Part shown: positions 7,339 to 15,683 of the stretch, piece after piece
How the letters are laid out: each line of letters begins with the position of its first letter
How positions within the stretch are numbered: the first letter of the stretch is position 1
NCBI RefSeq assembly: GCF_011601345.1
Contig: NZ_JAAORB010000004.1
Coordinates: forward strand, 1 to 64,000
DNA: 64,000 nt
From: Roseovarius gahaiensis
GTDB taxonomy: Bacteria > Pseudomonadota > Alphaproteobacteria > Rhodobacterales > Rhodobacteraceae
Direction: 5' to 3'
The notes under the pieces: generated by a model
The model's database searches: none
What the model saw: the letters and a program-made list of their open reading frames with translations, nothing else
Told to the model about the DNA's origin: nothing
Translations under genes and position numbers: made by a program

Positions 7339-9432
7339 TCAGAACTTGGATTCAAGCTTGACGTAGAATGTGCGGCCCGGCTCGTTCACCTGACTGACCG
7401 CTGGATCGAACAGGTTGGAACGGCTGAGGTGGTTGGCGTAGGTTTCATCGGTCACGTTGTTCATGCCCGCCATCAAGACCGTGCTGTCGTGCACCTCGTA
7501 GCTGCCGAACAGATCCAGCGTGGTATAGCCATTGGTCGCCCTCGGATCGCGGAACAGGTCGATCCTGTCTTGATCGTCGGCCCAGTTCAGCCTCGCACCG
7601 GCACGCCAGCCATCCTGACCATAGGCCACCGACACCTGCCCCTGAAGCGGCGGGATTTGTGCCAGCGGGGCATTGAGGGTTTCGTTATGGCCACGGGTAT
7701 AGGCGGCATCGCCCCAGATTTCCCAGCCATTGCGTTCCCACCCTGCGGACAGTTCAACACCCGACAGGCGCGCACTGATGTTGCGGTAAGTAATGACATT
7801 CGCGACCGAGAACTGATCACGCAGGATGTAATCGTCTACCCAATCGCTGTAGGCCGAGGCGTTGAGATACCACTGCCCCTTGTCGATTTGCAGGCCCAGA
7901 TCCAGCTGATGGTGCTTTTCCGGCTTGATATCGGGGTTGCCGACCCAATTGGCCCGGCCCATGGCGCGTTCGGTCGCATCCGCCGTCCGCACCGAGCGTG
8001 ACAGCCCGCCAAATACCATCATGTCAGGCGTTAAATCGTATTCCAGACGGATCAGGCCGCCGACATTGTCCTCGGTCCGGGCGCTGTTGAAGGTGGTGCC
8101 GTATTCGCGCAGGTAATAGGTGTTGGGCGTGCGCCCCCCATCCAGTGCGGGCGAAACATTGGCCGCCCCGGCCTTGGCGCGCACATGGTCATAGCGCGCG
8201 CCCAGTTTCAGACGCACGCGATCCGACAAGTCGGTTTGAGATTCAAAATACACCCCGGTTTGCGCAATCGTCACATCGGGCCACATCAGGAACCGCCCGC
8301 GCGACGGGTCAGCCGCATCCAGCCGTGGGATCATGCCCGGCATCCCGGCATACATTGCCGCAAAGCGGGTGTTGGATTGGTAATCAACGCCCAATTTGGC
8401 CTCGGTCGCGCCGAAACTCAGATGCGCCTCAAGCTTGCCGCCGATGGTGTCGGATGTAGACGGCGTGCGCATCGCCATTGTTCCGGGCTGTAGAACACGC
8501 AGCGAATAATTGTCCATCACGTGATCGACCGTGCTGTAATACAGATTGCCTTCGATCCGGGTCAGGGCACCGGCAGTCACGTCAACCCCACCGCGCAGGC
8601 GGTAGACAAAGTTTTCATCCAACGGGCTGTCCATTCCCGCACCTGGAAACAGAACATCCTCGGCCAGTGCATAATCAACGTCGAACGCCAGATCGACACC
8701 GTTGCCGACATAGCCAAGGGTGATCCCGGCGTTGGTCTGTTCAAAGGCGCTGCGCACAGTGCGGCCTGAGCCATCGGTGTAATTGTCACCCGATTTCCGC
8801 TCTAGCCCGCCTTCGATGTAAAACCCACGTCCCAGATCGACCGACAGGGTGCCGCCAAATTCGGTGCCGGTGCCATTGGTGCCAGTGCCTGCTGCAAAGG
8901 TGCCTTCGGTCCGTTTGTCCGCATCAAGCTGCGGGGCCTCGCGCTCCAGAATGACCGCCCCGCCCGAGCCGCCGGGACCGTGCGTGACACTTGCATAGCC
9001 CTTTTCGACGATGATCGTATCCGCCCGGTTCAGCGATGCCGTGCTGGTTGGCGGGTCCATGCGGTTGGGGCAGGCCCCATAGGTGAATGATCCGGCGTCG
9101 ATGATGTTCAGCTGGTTCTGCTGCTGGCCGCGAATCACAAGCTCAAGCCCGTGGCCGCCCATCCGCCCCGAGGTGACACCCGGAACCGCCCGCAGCACTT
9201 CGGCCGCATCCGAGGCGGGTGAACTGCTTTGGCCTGTGGCGGTCAGGATGGTGGACATCGGGCCGTGTTGCGGCACATCCGCATCAACTACGATCGGCGT
9301 CAGCAAAATGGTTTCGCCATCAGTGGCTGGATCGGTGGCAAGTGTGGCCTGCGCCTGTGCCTGTGCCAAGGTCGAGACCGAGCACAACACCACAGCGACA
9401 GCGCCAAGGCGCATCGGAAAAGTCGTAAACAT
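7339..9432 (-). CDS. TonB-dependent receptor, copper (OprC) type
   Basis: Outer-membrane beta-barrel that imports a ligand with TonB energy. About 697 residues: signal peptide at 1-25 (ending LAQAQAQA), a plug domain near 60-170 with LVIRGQQQNQLNIIDAG and GACPNRMDPPTS, and a barrel ending in an aromatic residue (VKLESKF). The GACPNRMDPP segment and early methionines are typical of the TonB-dependent copper receptor family related to OprC/NosA. I chose ATG 9432 rather than the frame extension to 9510, because the signal peptide begins here. A DUF2946 gene lies just upstream on the same strand, which supports copper. Copper as ligand is family knowledge, not shown. Confidence 0.88.
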   Translation of the reverse strand: MFTTFPMRLGAVAVVLCSVSTLAQAQAQATLATDPATDGETILLTPIVVDADVPQHGPMSTILTATGQSSSPASDAAEVLRAVPGVTSGRMGGHGLELVIRGQQQNQLNIIDAGSFTYGACPNRMDPPTSTASLNRADTIIVEKGYASVTHGPGGSGGAVILEREAPQLDADKRTEGTFAAGTGTNGTGTEFGGTLSVDLGRGFYIEGGLERKSGDNYTDGSGRTVRSAFEQTNAGITLGYVGNGVDLAFDVDYALAEDVLFPGAGMDSPLDENFVYRLRGGVDVTAGALTRIEGNLYYSTVDHVMDNYSLRVLQPGTMAMRTPSTSDTIGGKLEAHLSFGATEAKLGVDYQSNTRFAAMYAGMPGMIPRLDAADPSRGRFLMWPDVTIAQTGVYFESQTDLSDRVRLKLGARYDHVRAKAGAANVSPALDGGRTPNTYYLREYGTTFNSARTEDNVGGLIRLEYDLTPDMMVFGGLSRSVRTADATERAMGRANWVGNPDIKPEKHHQLDLGLQIDKGQWYLNASAYSDWVDDYILRDQFSVANVITYRNISARLSGVELSAGWERNGWEIWGDAAYTRGHNETLNAPLAQIPPLQGQVSVAYGQDGWRAGARLNWADDQDRIDLFRDPRATNGYTTLDLFGSYEVHDSTVLMAGMNNVTDETYANHLSRSNLFDPAVSQVNEPGRTFYVKLESKF

Positions 9433-9464
9433 GACAAGTAAACCTTTGTTCGTTTGAGAGGTCG

Positions 9465-9480
9465 GCGGCATGCATGCCGC
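9465..9480. promoter_or_regulatory. 16-bp perfect palindrome upstream of the copper-type receptor
   Basis: GCGGCATGCATGCCGC is a perfect 16-bp palindrome 33 bases upstream of the receptor ATG and downstream of the DUF2946 stop. It could be an operator for a dimeric metal-responsive repressor, or a leader hairpin. Known CueR or CopY sites do not match it obviously. Confidence 0.4.
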
Positions 9481-9534
9481 GCAATGCAGCCCCCTGGTGC
9501 ATGTCAGCATCAGCAGGACAGTATTTTCGGGATC

Positions 9535-9921
9535 TCAAACGGCCAAAGGCGGGGCGCGGATGGCATAGGGACGCGCGGTTTGGCCAACAGGCTGCGTGCC
9601 GCCGATATCCTGCGCATAGCGCAGGCTGCGAAGAACGACAGGATGGGCTGCCAATGGCGGTGTGGCGCTGACATCAGAAACGGACACGATACAAAGCGGG
9701 CAATGCCCAGCCATGTCTTCATGCGGGCTGTCACCTTTGGATTGTGGTAGAGTGACCGTCTGGACGCCTTCAGCACCACAAATGACCAGTTCTTGCGCTT
9801 CGGCCCGCGCACTGCCAACCGGAGGCAAATACGCCGTCGCCACCTGAACCGCCAACAGGGCGGTCAGGATAAGCGACACAAAGTCGCTCAGTCGCGTGGA
9901 TCCGGGTGCGTTTTTCCGCAT
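9535..9921 (-). CDS. DUF2946-type exported protein, copper-linked
   Basis: 128 residues with a hydrophobic N-terminal segment (FVSLILTALLAVQVATAY), then a short extracytoplasmic part with a GHCPLC cysteine pair near residue 75 and a C-terminal RAPPLAV. The HCPxC pair and the proline-rich end are hallmarks of DUF2946 proteins, which often sit next to copper TonB receptors. The cysteines could bind copper or haem; this is inference. Start is ATG 9921 or a GTG two codons earlier; neither has a strong ribosome site. It precedes the receptor by about 100 bases on the same strand and probably shares a transcript. Confidence 0.75.
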   Translation of the reverse strand: MRKNAPGSTRLSDFVSLILTALLAVQVATAYLPPVGSARAEAQELVICGAEGVQTVTLPQSKGDSPHEDMAGHCPLCIVSVSDVSATPPLAAHPVVLRSLRYAQDIGGTQPVGQTARPYAIRAPPLAV

Positions 9922-10038
9922 GGCCACCGTGATCGCGCAAATGTGATTGCTTGTGCAACACCTTTTTAGTCGCAGCTGTTGCGAAGAAACCTCGGCAACA
10001 CTCAGTCCGAGCCTGCCCCGCGACGCCAGGGCGTTTGC

Positions 10039-10497
10039 TTAGCTGGTTTCCTCTTCGAGGTGCAGCTTCATGTTGATCAGAACCTGCTGTAATTGCGTGG
10101 TTTCGCGCAGCAGGCGCTTGGCCTCGTTCACGGTGATCACACCATCTTCGATGGATTGCTGATACTCGGCCATCAGCATGGCGAATCGCTGCGACAGGGC
10201 GATCACATCGCTGTTGACGCCGCCCGACCGATCAGTGTTGCGGCGGCTGCCATTGAACTCAAGGCCAACGCCGCGCAATTCGGCCAAAGCCCCGGTCACA
10301 TGTGGATAGCTGGCGGCCTCTTCCAAAGCGGCCACTGCATCAACCGGCATGAAGCGATCGGCATGTTCGTCGTGATCGGAATAATACCGGCCCAATGTCG
10401 CCTTGGATTTCCCGGTCAACTGGCAGGCCGGTTCGATCCCCACGTCCTTGACCAAGGCCTCGGTGTGCTTCTTGAGATAACTTCCTATGGTCGACAT
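10039..10497 (-). CDS. phage CII-like HTH protein, chromosomal
   Basis: 152 residues. The segment ACQLTGKSKATLGRYYSD followed by RFMPVDAVAALE matches the pattern of the phage regulatory CII family, and the C-terminal 60 residues are a predicted amphipathic helix (EYQQSIEDGVITVNEAKRLLRETTQLQQVL) suited to oligomerisation. No other phage gene is nearby, so this is probably a resident regulator rather than a prophage remnant. The ATG at 10497 is preceded by GGGGTGAGT. Targets unknown; the call is at family level only. Confidence 0.6.
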   Translation of the reverse strand: MSTIGSYLKKHTEALVKDVGIEPACQLTGKSKATLGRYYSDHDEHADRFMPVDAVAALEEAASYPHVTGALAELRGVGLEFNGSRRNTDRSGGVNSDVIALSQRFAMLMAEYQQSIEDGVITVNEAKRLLRETTQLQQVLINMKLHLEEETS

Positions 10498-10619
10498 GCA
10501 CTCACCCCTACAAAACCTGTTACGGTGGGGAATCCTTCAAGGCTTTTCCCATTTCGCGCTTTATCACCAAATGTAACCCATAACGCAATCCCGCGGTGTC
10601 AGCGGCGGGTGTCCGGATG

Positions 10620-10740
10620 CCCCGCAACCCCTTGCGGGGCGGGGTGGGGTCAGGGTTATGCCCACCTTGGTCTGCGGTGCGTGTGTTCTATCCCCGGAAG
10701 TCACTTCCACATATGCGCCGAGGCAAAGGCAGGCCCCACC
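10620..10740. other. highly structured intergenic segment, possible RNA element
   Basis: A perfect 8-bp hairpin (CCCCGCAA at 10620-10627, TTGCGGGG at 10632-10639) is followed by a long fold. The outer stem is GGTGGGG (10643-10649) with CCCCACC (10734-10740). The inner 11-pair stem joins 10675-10685 with 10710-10720, counting G-U wobbles if read on the plus strand. The apical hairpin is GGAAG-TCA-CTTCC (10697-10709). It lies downstream of the FabH-like gene and upstream of the CII-like gene. It does not match SRP RNA, tRNA or tmRNA as I know them. Confidence 0.35.
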
Positions 10741-10783
10741 CCACCTGATCGCAGGGTGTGACATAAATTCCTTTGCGGTGAGC

Positions 10784-11905
10784 TTAGGTCTTTTGCAACA
10801 AGACAGACCCAACCGAGTAGCCCGCCCCGAATGAGCAGATCAGCCCGACATCGCCAGAAGCAAGATCTTGGGAATACTTCGAAAACGCAATGATGGACCC
10901 TGCTGAAGAGGTATTCGCATAATCCTGCAGGATATTGGGCTGTTCCGCAGGATCAGGCACGCGGCCCAACACCTTTTTGCCGATAAAATCATTCATCGCC
11001 TTGTTCGCCTGATGCAACCACAGCCGCCGCAAATCGTCGCGGTGGACATCTTCTTGATCCAGATGACCGGCAATGTGGCGCGAGACCAGTGGCAGAACTT
11101 CCTTGAACACCTTGCGGCCCTCTTGAACGAACTGCATATCGCGCCGGTCGGCCATCCCATCGGGGCGGGTGCGGCGCAAAAATCCGTTGTTGTTGCGGAT
11201 GTTGTTAGAAAACTGCGTGGCGCAGCGTGTGGACCGCACAACAAAGTGGTCGCCCGCCGCATCCTCGGCACGTTCCAGAACCAGCGCGGTGCACACATCG
11301 CCGAAAATGAAGTGACAATCGCGGTCGCGCCACTCCAGATGGCCGGAACAGATTTCAGGGCTCACGACCAATGCGCACCGCACCGAGCCGGCGCGGATCA
11401 TATCCGCCGCCGCCTGAATGCCGAACGTTGCCGAAGAACAGGCCACATTCATGTCGAAGGCAAAGCCACCCGCACCTAAAAGCTGTTGAATTTCAATGGC
11501 TATCGCCGGATATGGGCGTTCATGGTTCGATGCGGCGCAAATCACCAGATCAACCTGCGCCGCATCCTTCCCGGCCTGCCGCAGCGCCGTCTTGCAGGCA
11601 TCAAGCGCCATTTCCGCCATGATCGACGGTTCGTCATCACTGCGCTGCCGCAGCACCGGATGCATGACAGACGGGTCCAGAACGCCGGTTTTGTCCATCA
11701 CGTGGCGTTGCTCAATCCCGGACGCACCCAGAATGAATTCGGGCGACGACAGGCCCTTGGCCTCAACCGTGCCGGCGGCGATATCCTTGGCGTTGGCGTC
11801 GTTAAAAGCCGTGGCATAAGCGTTGAAGGCATCGACCAATTCGTCATTGGTGATAACCTGCTCGGGTGTGAACACACCCGACCCTGTGATCGCTGGCTGA
11901 TACAT
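10784..11905 (-). CDS. FabH-like 3-ketoacyl-ACP synthase III (PA3286/FabH2 type)
   Basis: Condenses an acyl-CoA with malonyl-ACP. The 373 residues carry the thiolase-fold triad: Cys in NVACSSATFG, His in LHQANKAMN and Asn in ANTSSAGS. It is about 50 residues longer than housekeeping FabH, with an N-terminal insertion, and shares segments such as GHLEWRDRDCHFIFGD and NNIRNNNGFL with the Pseudomonas PA3286 type. That family member takes octanoyl-CoA from beta-oxidation into fatty acid synthesis; a similar shunt here is inference from similarity. AAGG precedes the ATG. Isolated gene, not in a fab cluster. Confidence 0.85.
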   Translation of the reverse strand: MYQPAITGSGVFTPEQVITNDELVDAFNAYATAFNDANAKDIAAGTVEAKGLSSPEFILGASGIEQRHVMDKTGVLDPSVMHPVLRQRSDDEPSIMAEMALDACKTALRQAGKDAAQVDLVICAASNHERPYPAIAIEIQQLLGAGGFAFDMNVACSSATFGIQAAADMIRAGSVRCALVVSPEICSGHLEWRDRDCHFIFGDVCTALVLERAEDAAGDHFVVRSTRCATQFSNNIRNNNGFLRRTRPDGMADRRDMQFVQEGRKVFKEVLPLVSRHIAGHLDQEDVHRDDLRRLWLHQANKAMNDFIGKKVLGRVPDPAEQPNILQDYANTSSAGSIIAFSKYSQDLASGDVGLICSFGAGYSVGSVLLQKT

Positions 11906-11984
11906 CGGCGGACCTTTCCAAAGCGTGCCGCTAGATCGTCTAGGCCCTGCCCCGGCGTCAAGTGTGACGACGCGGCAGGCCCGG

Positions 11985-12944
11985 TCAGGCGATCAGGTTG
12001 GGCGGTGTTTCACCGTTCAGCGCCGCGCGCAAGTTTTCCACTGCCATAAGGCCCATCGCCTCGCGCACCTCAAGGGCGGCGGTGCCCAGATGCGGCAACA
12101 GGGTGACGTTTTCCATACTGCGCAGGGCGTCGGGCACCTTGGGTTCATGTTCATACACATCAAGCCCCGCCCCGGCCAATTGCCCAGCCTCAAGCGCGGC
12201 AATCAGCGTCGCCTCGTCCACCACATCGCCGCGGGCGATATTGATGAAATGCGCCGAAGGCTTCATGGCCGCAAACAGGTCGGCCCCGATCAGATGATGC
12301 GTGTCTGCCCCACCCGGCACGGCGACAACCACAATATCAGCGCCAGCCGCCAGATCGTGCAGCGTATCGGCGCGGGCCGCGTCAAAAGGCAGGTCTTTTT
12401 CCGACCGGTTGTAATACATCACCTTCATGCCAAAGCCGTGGTGGCAGCGCTGCGCAATGGCCTGCCCGATCCGGCCCATGCCAATGATGCCCACGGTTTT
12501 GCCCGTCACATGCAGGCCCAGCATTTGTGTCGGATGCCACCCGGCCCATTGCCCGGACCGGACCAGCCGCTCGCCTTCTCCGGCGCGGCGCGCGCTCATC
12601 AGGATCAGGGTCATGGCGATATCGGCAGTGGCGTCGGTAACGGCACCCGGCGTGTTCGTCACCATCACACCCGCCACTTTGGCGGCCGCCACGTCAATAT
12701 GATTGTACCCAACCCCGAAATTGGCCAACACCTTGCAGCGCGGGCATTCAGCGTCGCGAAACACCTCGGCCGAGAACATATCGCCCAACGTCGGCAGCAC
12801 CCCGTCATACAGCGTCAGTGCCGCGCGCATCTGGCCGATTTTCAACGGTGCGGTCTCTTCGCGCACTTCGACTTCGTCGAACAACTCATAGGCCCGCGCC
12901 AAAACAGCGTCAGGCAAGGGGCGGGTCAGGTAAACGCGGCTCAA
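11985..12944 (-). CDS. D-2-hydroxyacid dehydrogenase, glyoxylate/hydroxypyruvate reductase type
   Basis: NAD(P)H-dependent reduction of glyoxylate or hydroxypyruvate, cytoplasmic. 319 residues with the Rossmann motif GIIGMGRIGQA near 155, substrate-binding NFGVGYNHID, and the catalytic set Arg (NIARGDVVDE), Glu (YEHEP) and His (LPHLGT). Last gene of a minus-strand run in which it overlaps csaA by 4 bases. Substrate preference cannot be read from the sequence; glyoxylate reductase is the usual assignment for this subgroup. Confidence 0.85.
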   Translation of the reverse strand: MSRVYLTRPLPDAVLARAYELFDEVEVREETAPLKIGQMRAALTLYDGVLPTLGDMFSAEVFRDAECPRCKVLANFGVGYNHIDVAAAKVAGVMVTNTPGAVTDATADIAMTLILMSARRAGEGERLVRSGQWAGWHPTQMLGLHVTGKTVGIIGMGRIGQAIAQRCHHGFGMKVMYYNRSEKDLPFDAARADTLHDLAAGADIVVVAVPGGADTHHLIGADLFAAMKPSAHFINIARGDVVDEATLIAALEAGQLAGAGLDVYEHEPKVPDALRSMENVTLLPHLGTAALEVREAMGLMAVENLRAALNGETPPNLIA

Positions 12945-13282
12945 TGCAGTCTCTCCCCGTTGGGAACGTTTTGGTCGGGGCGCATCAACACGATGTCGCC
13001 ATTGCTATCGGACAGGCCCAACACCAACACCTCGGACATGAAGGGGCCAATCTGGCGCGGTGGAAAGTTGGTAACGGCGATCACCTGCCGCCCGGTCAAG
13101 TCCTCGGGCGCGTAATGCGCCGTGATCTGGGCGCTGGTTTTCTTTTCGCCCAGTTCGGGGCCGAAATCGATCCACAGCTTTATCGCGGGCTTGCGCGCCT
13201 CGGGGAACGGCTCGGCGCGCACAATCGTTCCGACACGGATATCGACGTTCAGGAAATCCTCGAGACCGATGGGATCAGTCAT
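12941..13282 (-). CDS. csaA: CsaA-like tRNA-binding protein
   Basis: 113 residues forming a single OB-fold tRNA-binding domain: VDIRVGTIVRAEPFPEARKPAIKLWIDFG, SAQITAHY and VTNFPPRQIGPFMSEVLVLG are diagnostic. CsaA of Bacillus is a chaperone that binds exported proteins, while the domain itself binds tRNA; the role in alphaproteobacteria is open. ATG 13282 has GGAG seven bases upstream; a GTG three bases earlier is the alternative. It overlaps the end of proC by 8 bases and the start of the dehydrogenase gene by 4, so the three are translationally linked. Confidence 0.87.
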   Translation of the reverse strand: MTDPIGLEDFLNVDIRVGTIVRAEPFPEARKPAIKLWIDFGPELGEKKTSAQITAHYAPEDLTGRQVIAVTNFPPRQIGPFMSEVLVLGLSDSNGDIVLMRPDQNVPNGERLH

Positions 13283-14090
13283 CACGCAACTCCCGCGACC
13301 GATCGGCGGCGGCCCGCACCGTGTTTTCCATCAGCGGGGGCAAGCCATCAGTTTCGTTCATCAAAACCTCAAGCCCGGCCTGCGTGGTGCCGTTGGGGCT
13401 GGTGACGTTTACGCGCAGTTGCGCCGGTGTCTCTTCGGCGGCTTCGGCCAGCGCCCCGGCCCCGGCCACCGTGGCCTTGGCCAGTTGCATCGCCAGATCG
13501 GGCGCAAGGCCCTGCGCCTCACCGGCGCGGGCCATGCATTCGATCATGTGAAACACATAGGCCGGGCCAGAGCCTGATACACCAGTCACGGCGTCCATTT
13601 GCCCCTCGTCATCCAGCCGCACCACCTGTCCGACGGCAGACAGCAGATCTTCGGCAAGGTCCATGTCACCCGCCGACGCATGTGTATTTCCGATAATCGC
13701 AGTGATGCCCCGGCCCACGGCAGCGGGGGTGTTGGGCATTGCGCGTACGATGGGGCTTTGTGCACCTAGGGCGTCTTCGAACGCCGCAATTGGCGTTCCG
13801 GCAGCGACCGAGACAAACAGAGTGCCGCCATTGCCCATCGCCGCAATCGCGGGCAAGGCATCGCCCATCATCTGCGGTTTGACCGCGATCAGCACGATAG
13901 CAGGGCTTTCGGGCAGGTCCGCATTGATATGGACCCCGGTGGCGCGCAGCCAATCCGACGGGTTCGGATCAATCACCCAGACCGAGGCTGTGGGCAATCC
14001 ACCGTTCAACCAACCTTGCAACATGGCCGAGCCCATTTTGCCACAGCCCAACAAAACAAGGCCGTTGCGGGCCACATCCTGCATATCCAT
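13275..14090 (-). CDS. proC: pyrroline-5-carboxylate reductase
   Basis: Last step of proline synthesis, reducing 1-pyrroline-5-carboxylate with NAD(P)H. 271 residues with the N-terminal Rossmann motif LLGCGKMGSAMLQGW and the C-terminal signature region SGSGPAYVFHMIECMARAGEAQGL. The conserved GTTQAGLEVL segment near the end is present. ATG 14090 is chosen over an adjacent GTG at 14093. It is first or second in a minus-strand run with csaA and the dehydrogenase; the YbjN gene lies about 90 bases upstream. Confidence 0.95.
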   Translation of the reverse strand: MDMQDVARNGLVLLGCGKMGSAMLQGWLNGGLPTASVWVIDPNPSDWLRATGVHINADLPESPAIVLIAVKPQMMGDALPAIAAMGNGGTLFVSVAAGTPIAAFEDALGAQSPIVRAMPNTPAAVGRGITAIIGNTHASAGDMDLAEDLLSAVGQVVRLDDEGQMDAVTGVSGSGPAYVFHMIECMARAGEAQGLAPDLAMQLAKATVAGAGALAEAAEETPAQLRVNVTSPNGTTQAGLEVLMNETDGLPPLMENTVRAAADRSRELRDD

Positions 14091-14181
14091 CACGCTCTCC
14101 CGTGCCTGCTGTCATCTGCGTTGCGATCAGAGATACGCGGGCTGGCGGGGCGGTGCAATGGTCGGGCTGCGCTGTGGGCGG

Positions 14182-14682
14182 TTACGCGCGGCCATAGGCC
14201 TCGGCGATGGCGGCTTGAATGGCATCTTGCGGGTGCTTGTCGCCCCACACAACCAATTGAAACGCCGGGTAAAACCGTTCGGCATTGCCAACGGCGGCGC
14301 GGATCAGGGTATCAACTTGTTCAGGGCTCACCGCCTGCGCGCCGGACATCACCAGCCCGTAGCGATAGACCATCAGCTTCTGTTCATCCCAATAGGTAAA
14401 GGCCCCGGCCCAGCACTGATCATTCACATCGTTCATTATATGATACAGCGCGGGAATTTTATCCTCGGGTGGTTCCATCTCGAAGGTGCAGACCATGCGC
14501 AGCGTCTCGTCATACGCGGACCACGCAAGGGTGATGGAATAGGTGCGCCACTGGCCTTCGACCGCCATGGCGATCTGGTCATCAGCGATCCTGTCAAAAT
14601 CCCACTCGTGATGTTCGGCGAGATATTCAACGATATCAATAGGGTGAAGGTCTTCTTGCAAGAATTGCTCGGACAAAGCCAT
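14182..14682 (-). CDS. YbjN-domain protein
   Basis: 166 residues of the YbjN fold, which resembles a type III secretion chaperone: LHPIDIVEYLAEHHEWDFDR at the start, then TYSITLAWSAYDETLRMVCTFEM and a PALYHIMNDVNDQCWAGAFTYW segment. The biochemical function is not established; in E. coli YbjN overproduction affects stress and motility. GAGGTGGC precedes the ATG at good spacing. In related genomes this gene commonly sits beside proC, as here. Confidence 0.82.
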   Translation of the reverse strand: MALSEQFLQEDLHPIDIVEYLAEHHEWDFDRIADDQIAMAVEGQWRTYSITLAWSAYDETLRMVCTFEMEPPEDKIPALYHIMNDVNDQCWAGAFTYWDEQKLMVYRYGLVMSGAQAVSPEQVDTLIRAAVGNAERFYPAFQLVVWGDKHPQDAIQAAIAEAYGRA

Positions 14683-14990
14683 GGCGCCACCTCGTTTTTG
14701 AACTTAGCGGTGGGGCTTGGCAGCGCCCCAAGCGCTAGGTGCCTGCTCAACAGACAGGGGAGAATTCCACATGTCCTACAAGATATGGTGCGTGGTTTGA
14801 AATGACCTGTAAAGCTATTTGTTGGGGATAACCGCAATAAGTTGTGGATGAATTGGAAAGAGACGCAAGATCACGCAGCCTGCTATGCGCATACCGCTTG
14901 GCCCACCCCGCATTGCGGGAATGCTTCAAGACCCTACGAAATACAGGGGGGGGGGTGGGGATCGTGCCCAAACCGTGCGGTTTGGAGCCA
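14683..14990. other. 308-bp gap with G9 run and local hairpins
   Basis: No convincing gene. It holds an 8-bp stem CCCACCCC (14902-14909) with GGGGTGGG (14951-14958) enclosing a small hairpin GCATT-GCGGG-AATGC (14910-14924), a run of nine G (14946-14954), and a 7-bp hairpin CCAAACC-GTGC-GGTTTGG (14967-14984) just beyond the rhomboid stop. The last could help end the rhomboid transcript, though no T-run follows. Confidence 0.4.
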
Positions 14991-15671
14991 TTACGGTGCG
15001 GGGGTTCCTCGGCGCGAACGTGCGTAGCCATAGCCCGACACCCAGCCGGCAAGCCAACCGCCCAAATGCGCCTCCCATGCAAGGCCACCTGACAGGAAGA
15101 CGAACAGCACAACATTCGCCACGGCAAGCCCGGCAATCGCGCCCAGCACGGGCCGCACCGGCGCGCCAGACCATCGCCGCAGCGTGTAATCCCAGCATTG
15201 CCAAAGCCCGATCAGGCCAAACACCGCGCCCGACGCGCCGACCATGGGCGCAGTGCCAGAGGATAACATCCCAAATCCAGCGCCCCCCGCGACAGCAGCC
15301 AGCGCCAGCAGAAATAAAGTTCGCGCCGCACCGATCCGGGCCGCCACGGCCTTGCCCAGCGACAACAGGACCACACCGTTGAACGCAAGATGCATAAGCC
15401 CGCCATGCAAAAAGGCATAGGTCAGAAACATCGCCACAGGCTGGCCGGGATACAGCGGTGGCACTTCCCCTGAGAAAATCGGCTGCCAGAACGCCCCGAG
15501 GCGAAACGCCGCCCAGCGCATATCCGGCGATCCAATCACCCCCGCGCCCGCCAAAGCGAACGCGCCCTCAAGGGCGGCCATCACGCCGACCAGCACCCAA
15601 AGAAAAGCAGGCGCCCCGGATTGGGGCGCCAAGGGGCCATCAGGCCGATCGTCGGGTTGTGAGGTGTTCAT
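14991..15671 (-). CDS. rhomboid-family intramembrane serine protease
   Basis: Inner-membrane protease that cleaves transmembrane helices. 226 residues, about six hydrophobic segments. The catalytic serine is in GASGAVFGLIG (GxSG) and the predicted histidine partner is in the last helix (AWEAHLGGWLAGWVSG). An HGGLMHLAFN segment matches the oxyanion-hole histidine and asparagine region. The short cytoplasmic N-terminus is proline-rich. It follows ubiK by 12 bases on the same strand. Substrates unknown. Confidence 0.9.
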   Translation of the reverse strand: MNTSQPDDRPDGPLAPQSGAPAFLWVLVGVMAALEGAFALAGAGVIGSPDMRWAAFRLGAFWQPIFSGEVPPLYPGQPVAMFLTYAFLHGGLMHLAFNGVVLLSLGKAVAARIGAARTLFLLALAAVAGGAGFGMLSSGTAPMVGASGAVFGLIGLWQCWDYTLRRWSGAPVRPVLGAIAGLAVANVVLFVFLSGGLAWEAHLGGWLAGWVSGYGYARSRRGTPAP

Positions 15672-15683
15672 CTTGGGGAAGGC

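Noticed and set aside
10039-10497. Prophage region suggested by the CII-like protein
   Set aside because: No integrase, structural gene, att repeat or base-composition change nearby.
10620-10740. 6S RNA or SRP RNA
   Set aside because: The conserved SRP tip is absent, and the 6S neighbour found in Rhodobacter (a 5-formyltetrahydrofolate cyclo-ligase gene) is missing; shape alone is not enough.
11925-13115. 396-codon plus-strand frame opposite the hydroxyacid dehydrogenase and csaA
   Set aside because: Antisense shadow of two genes with intact motifs.
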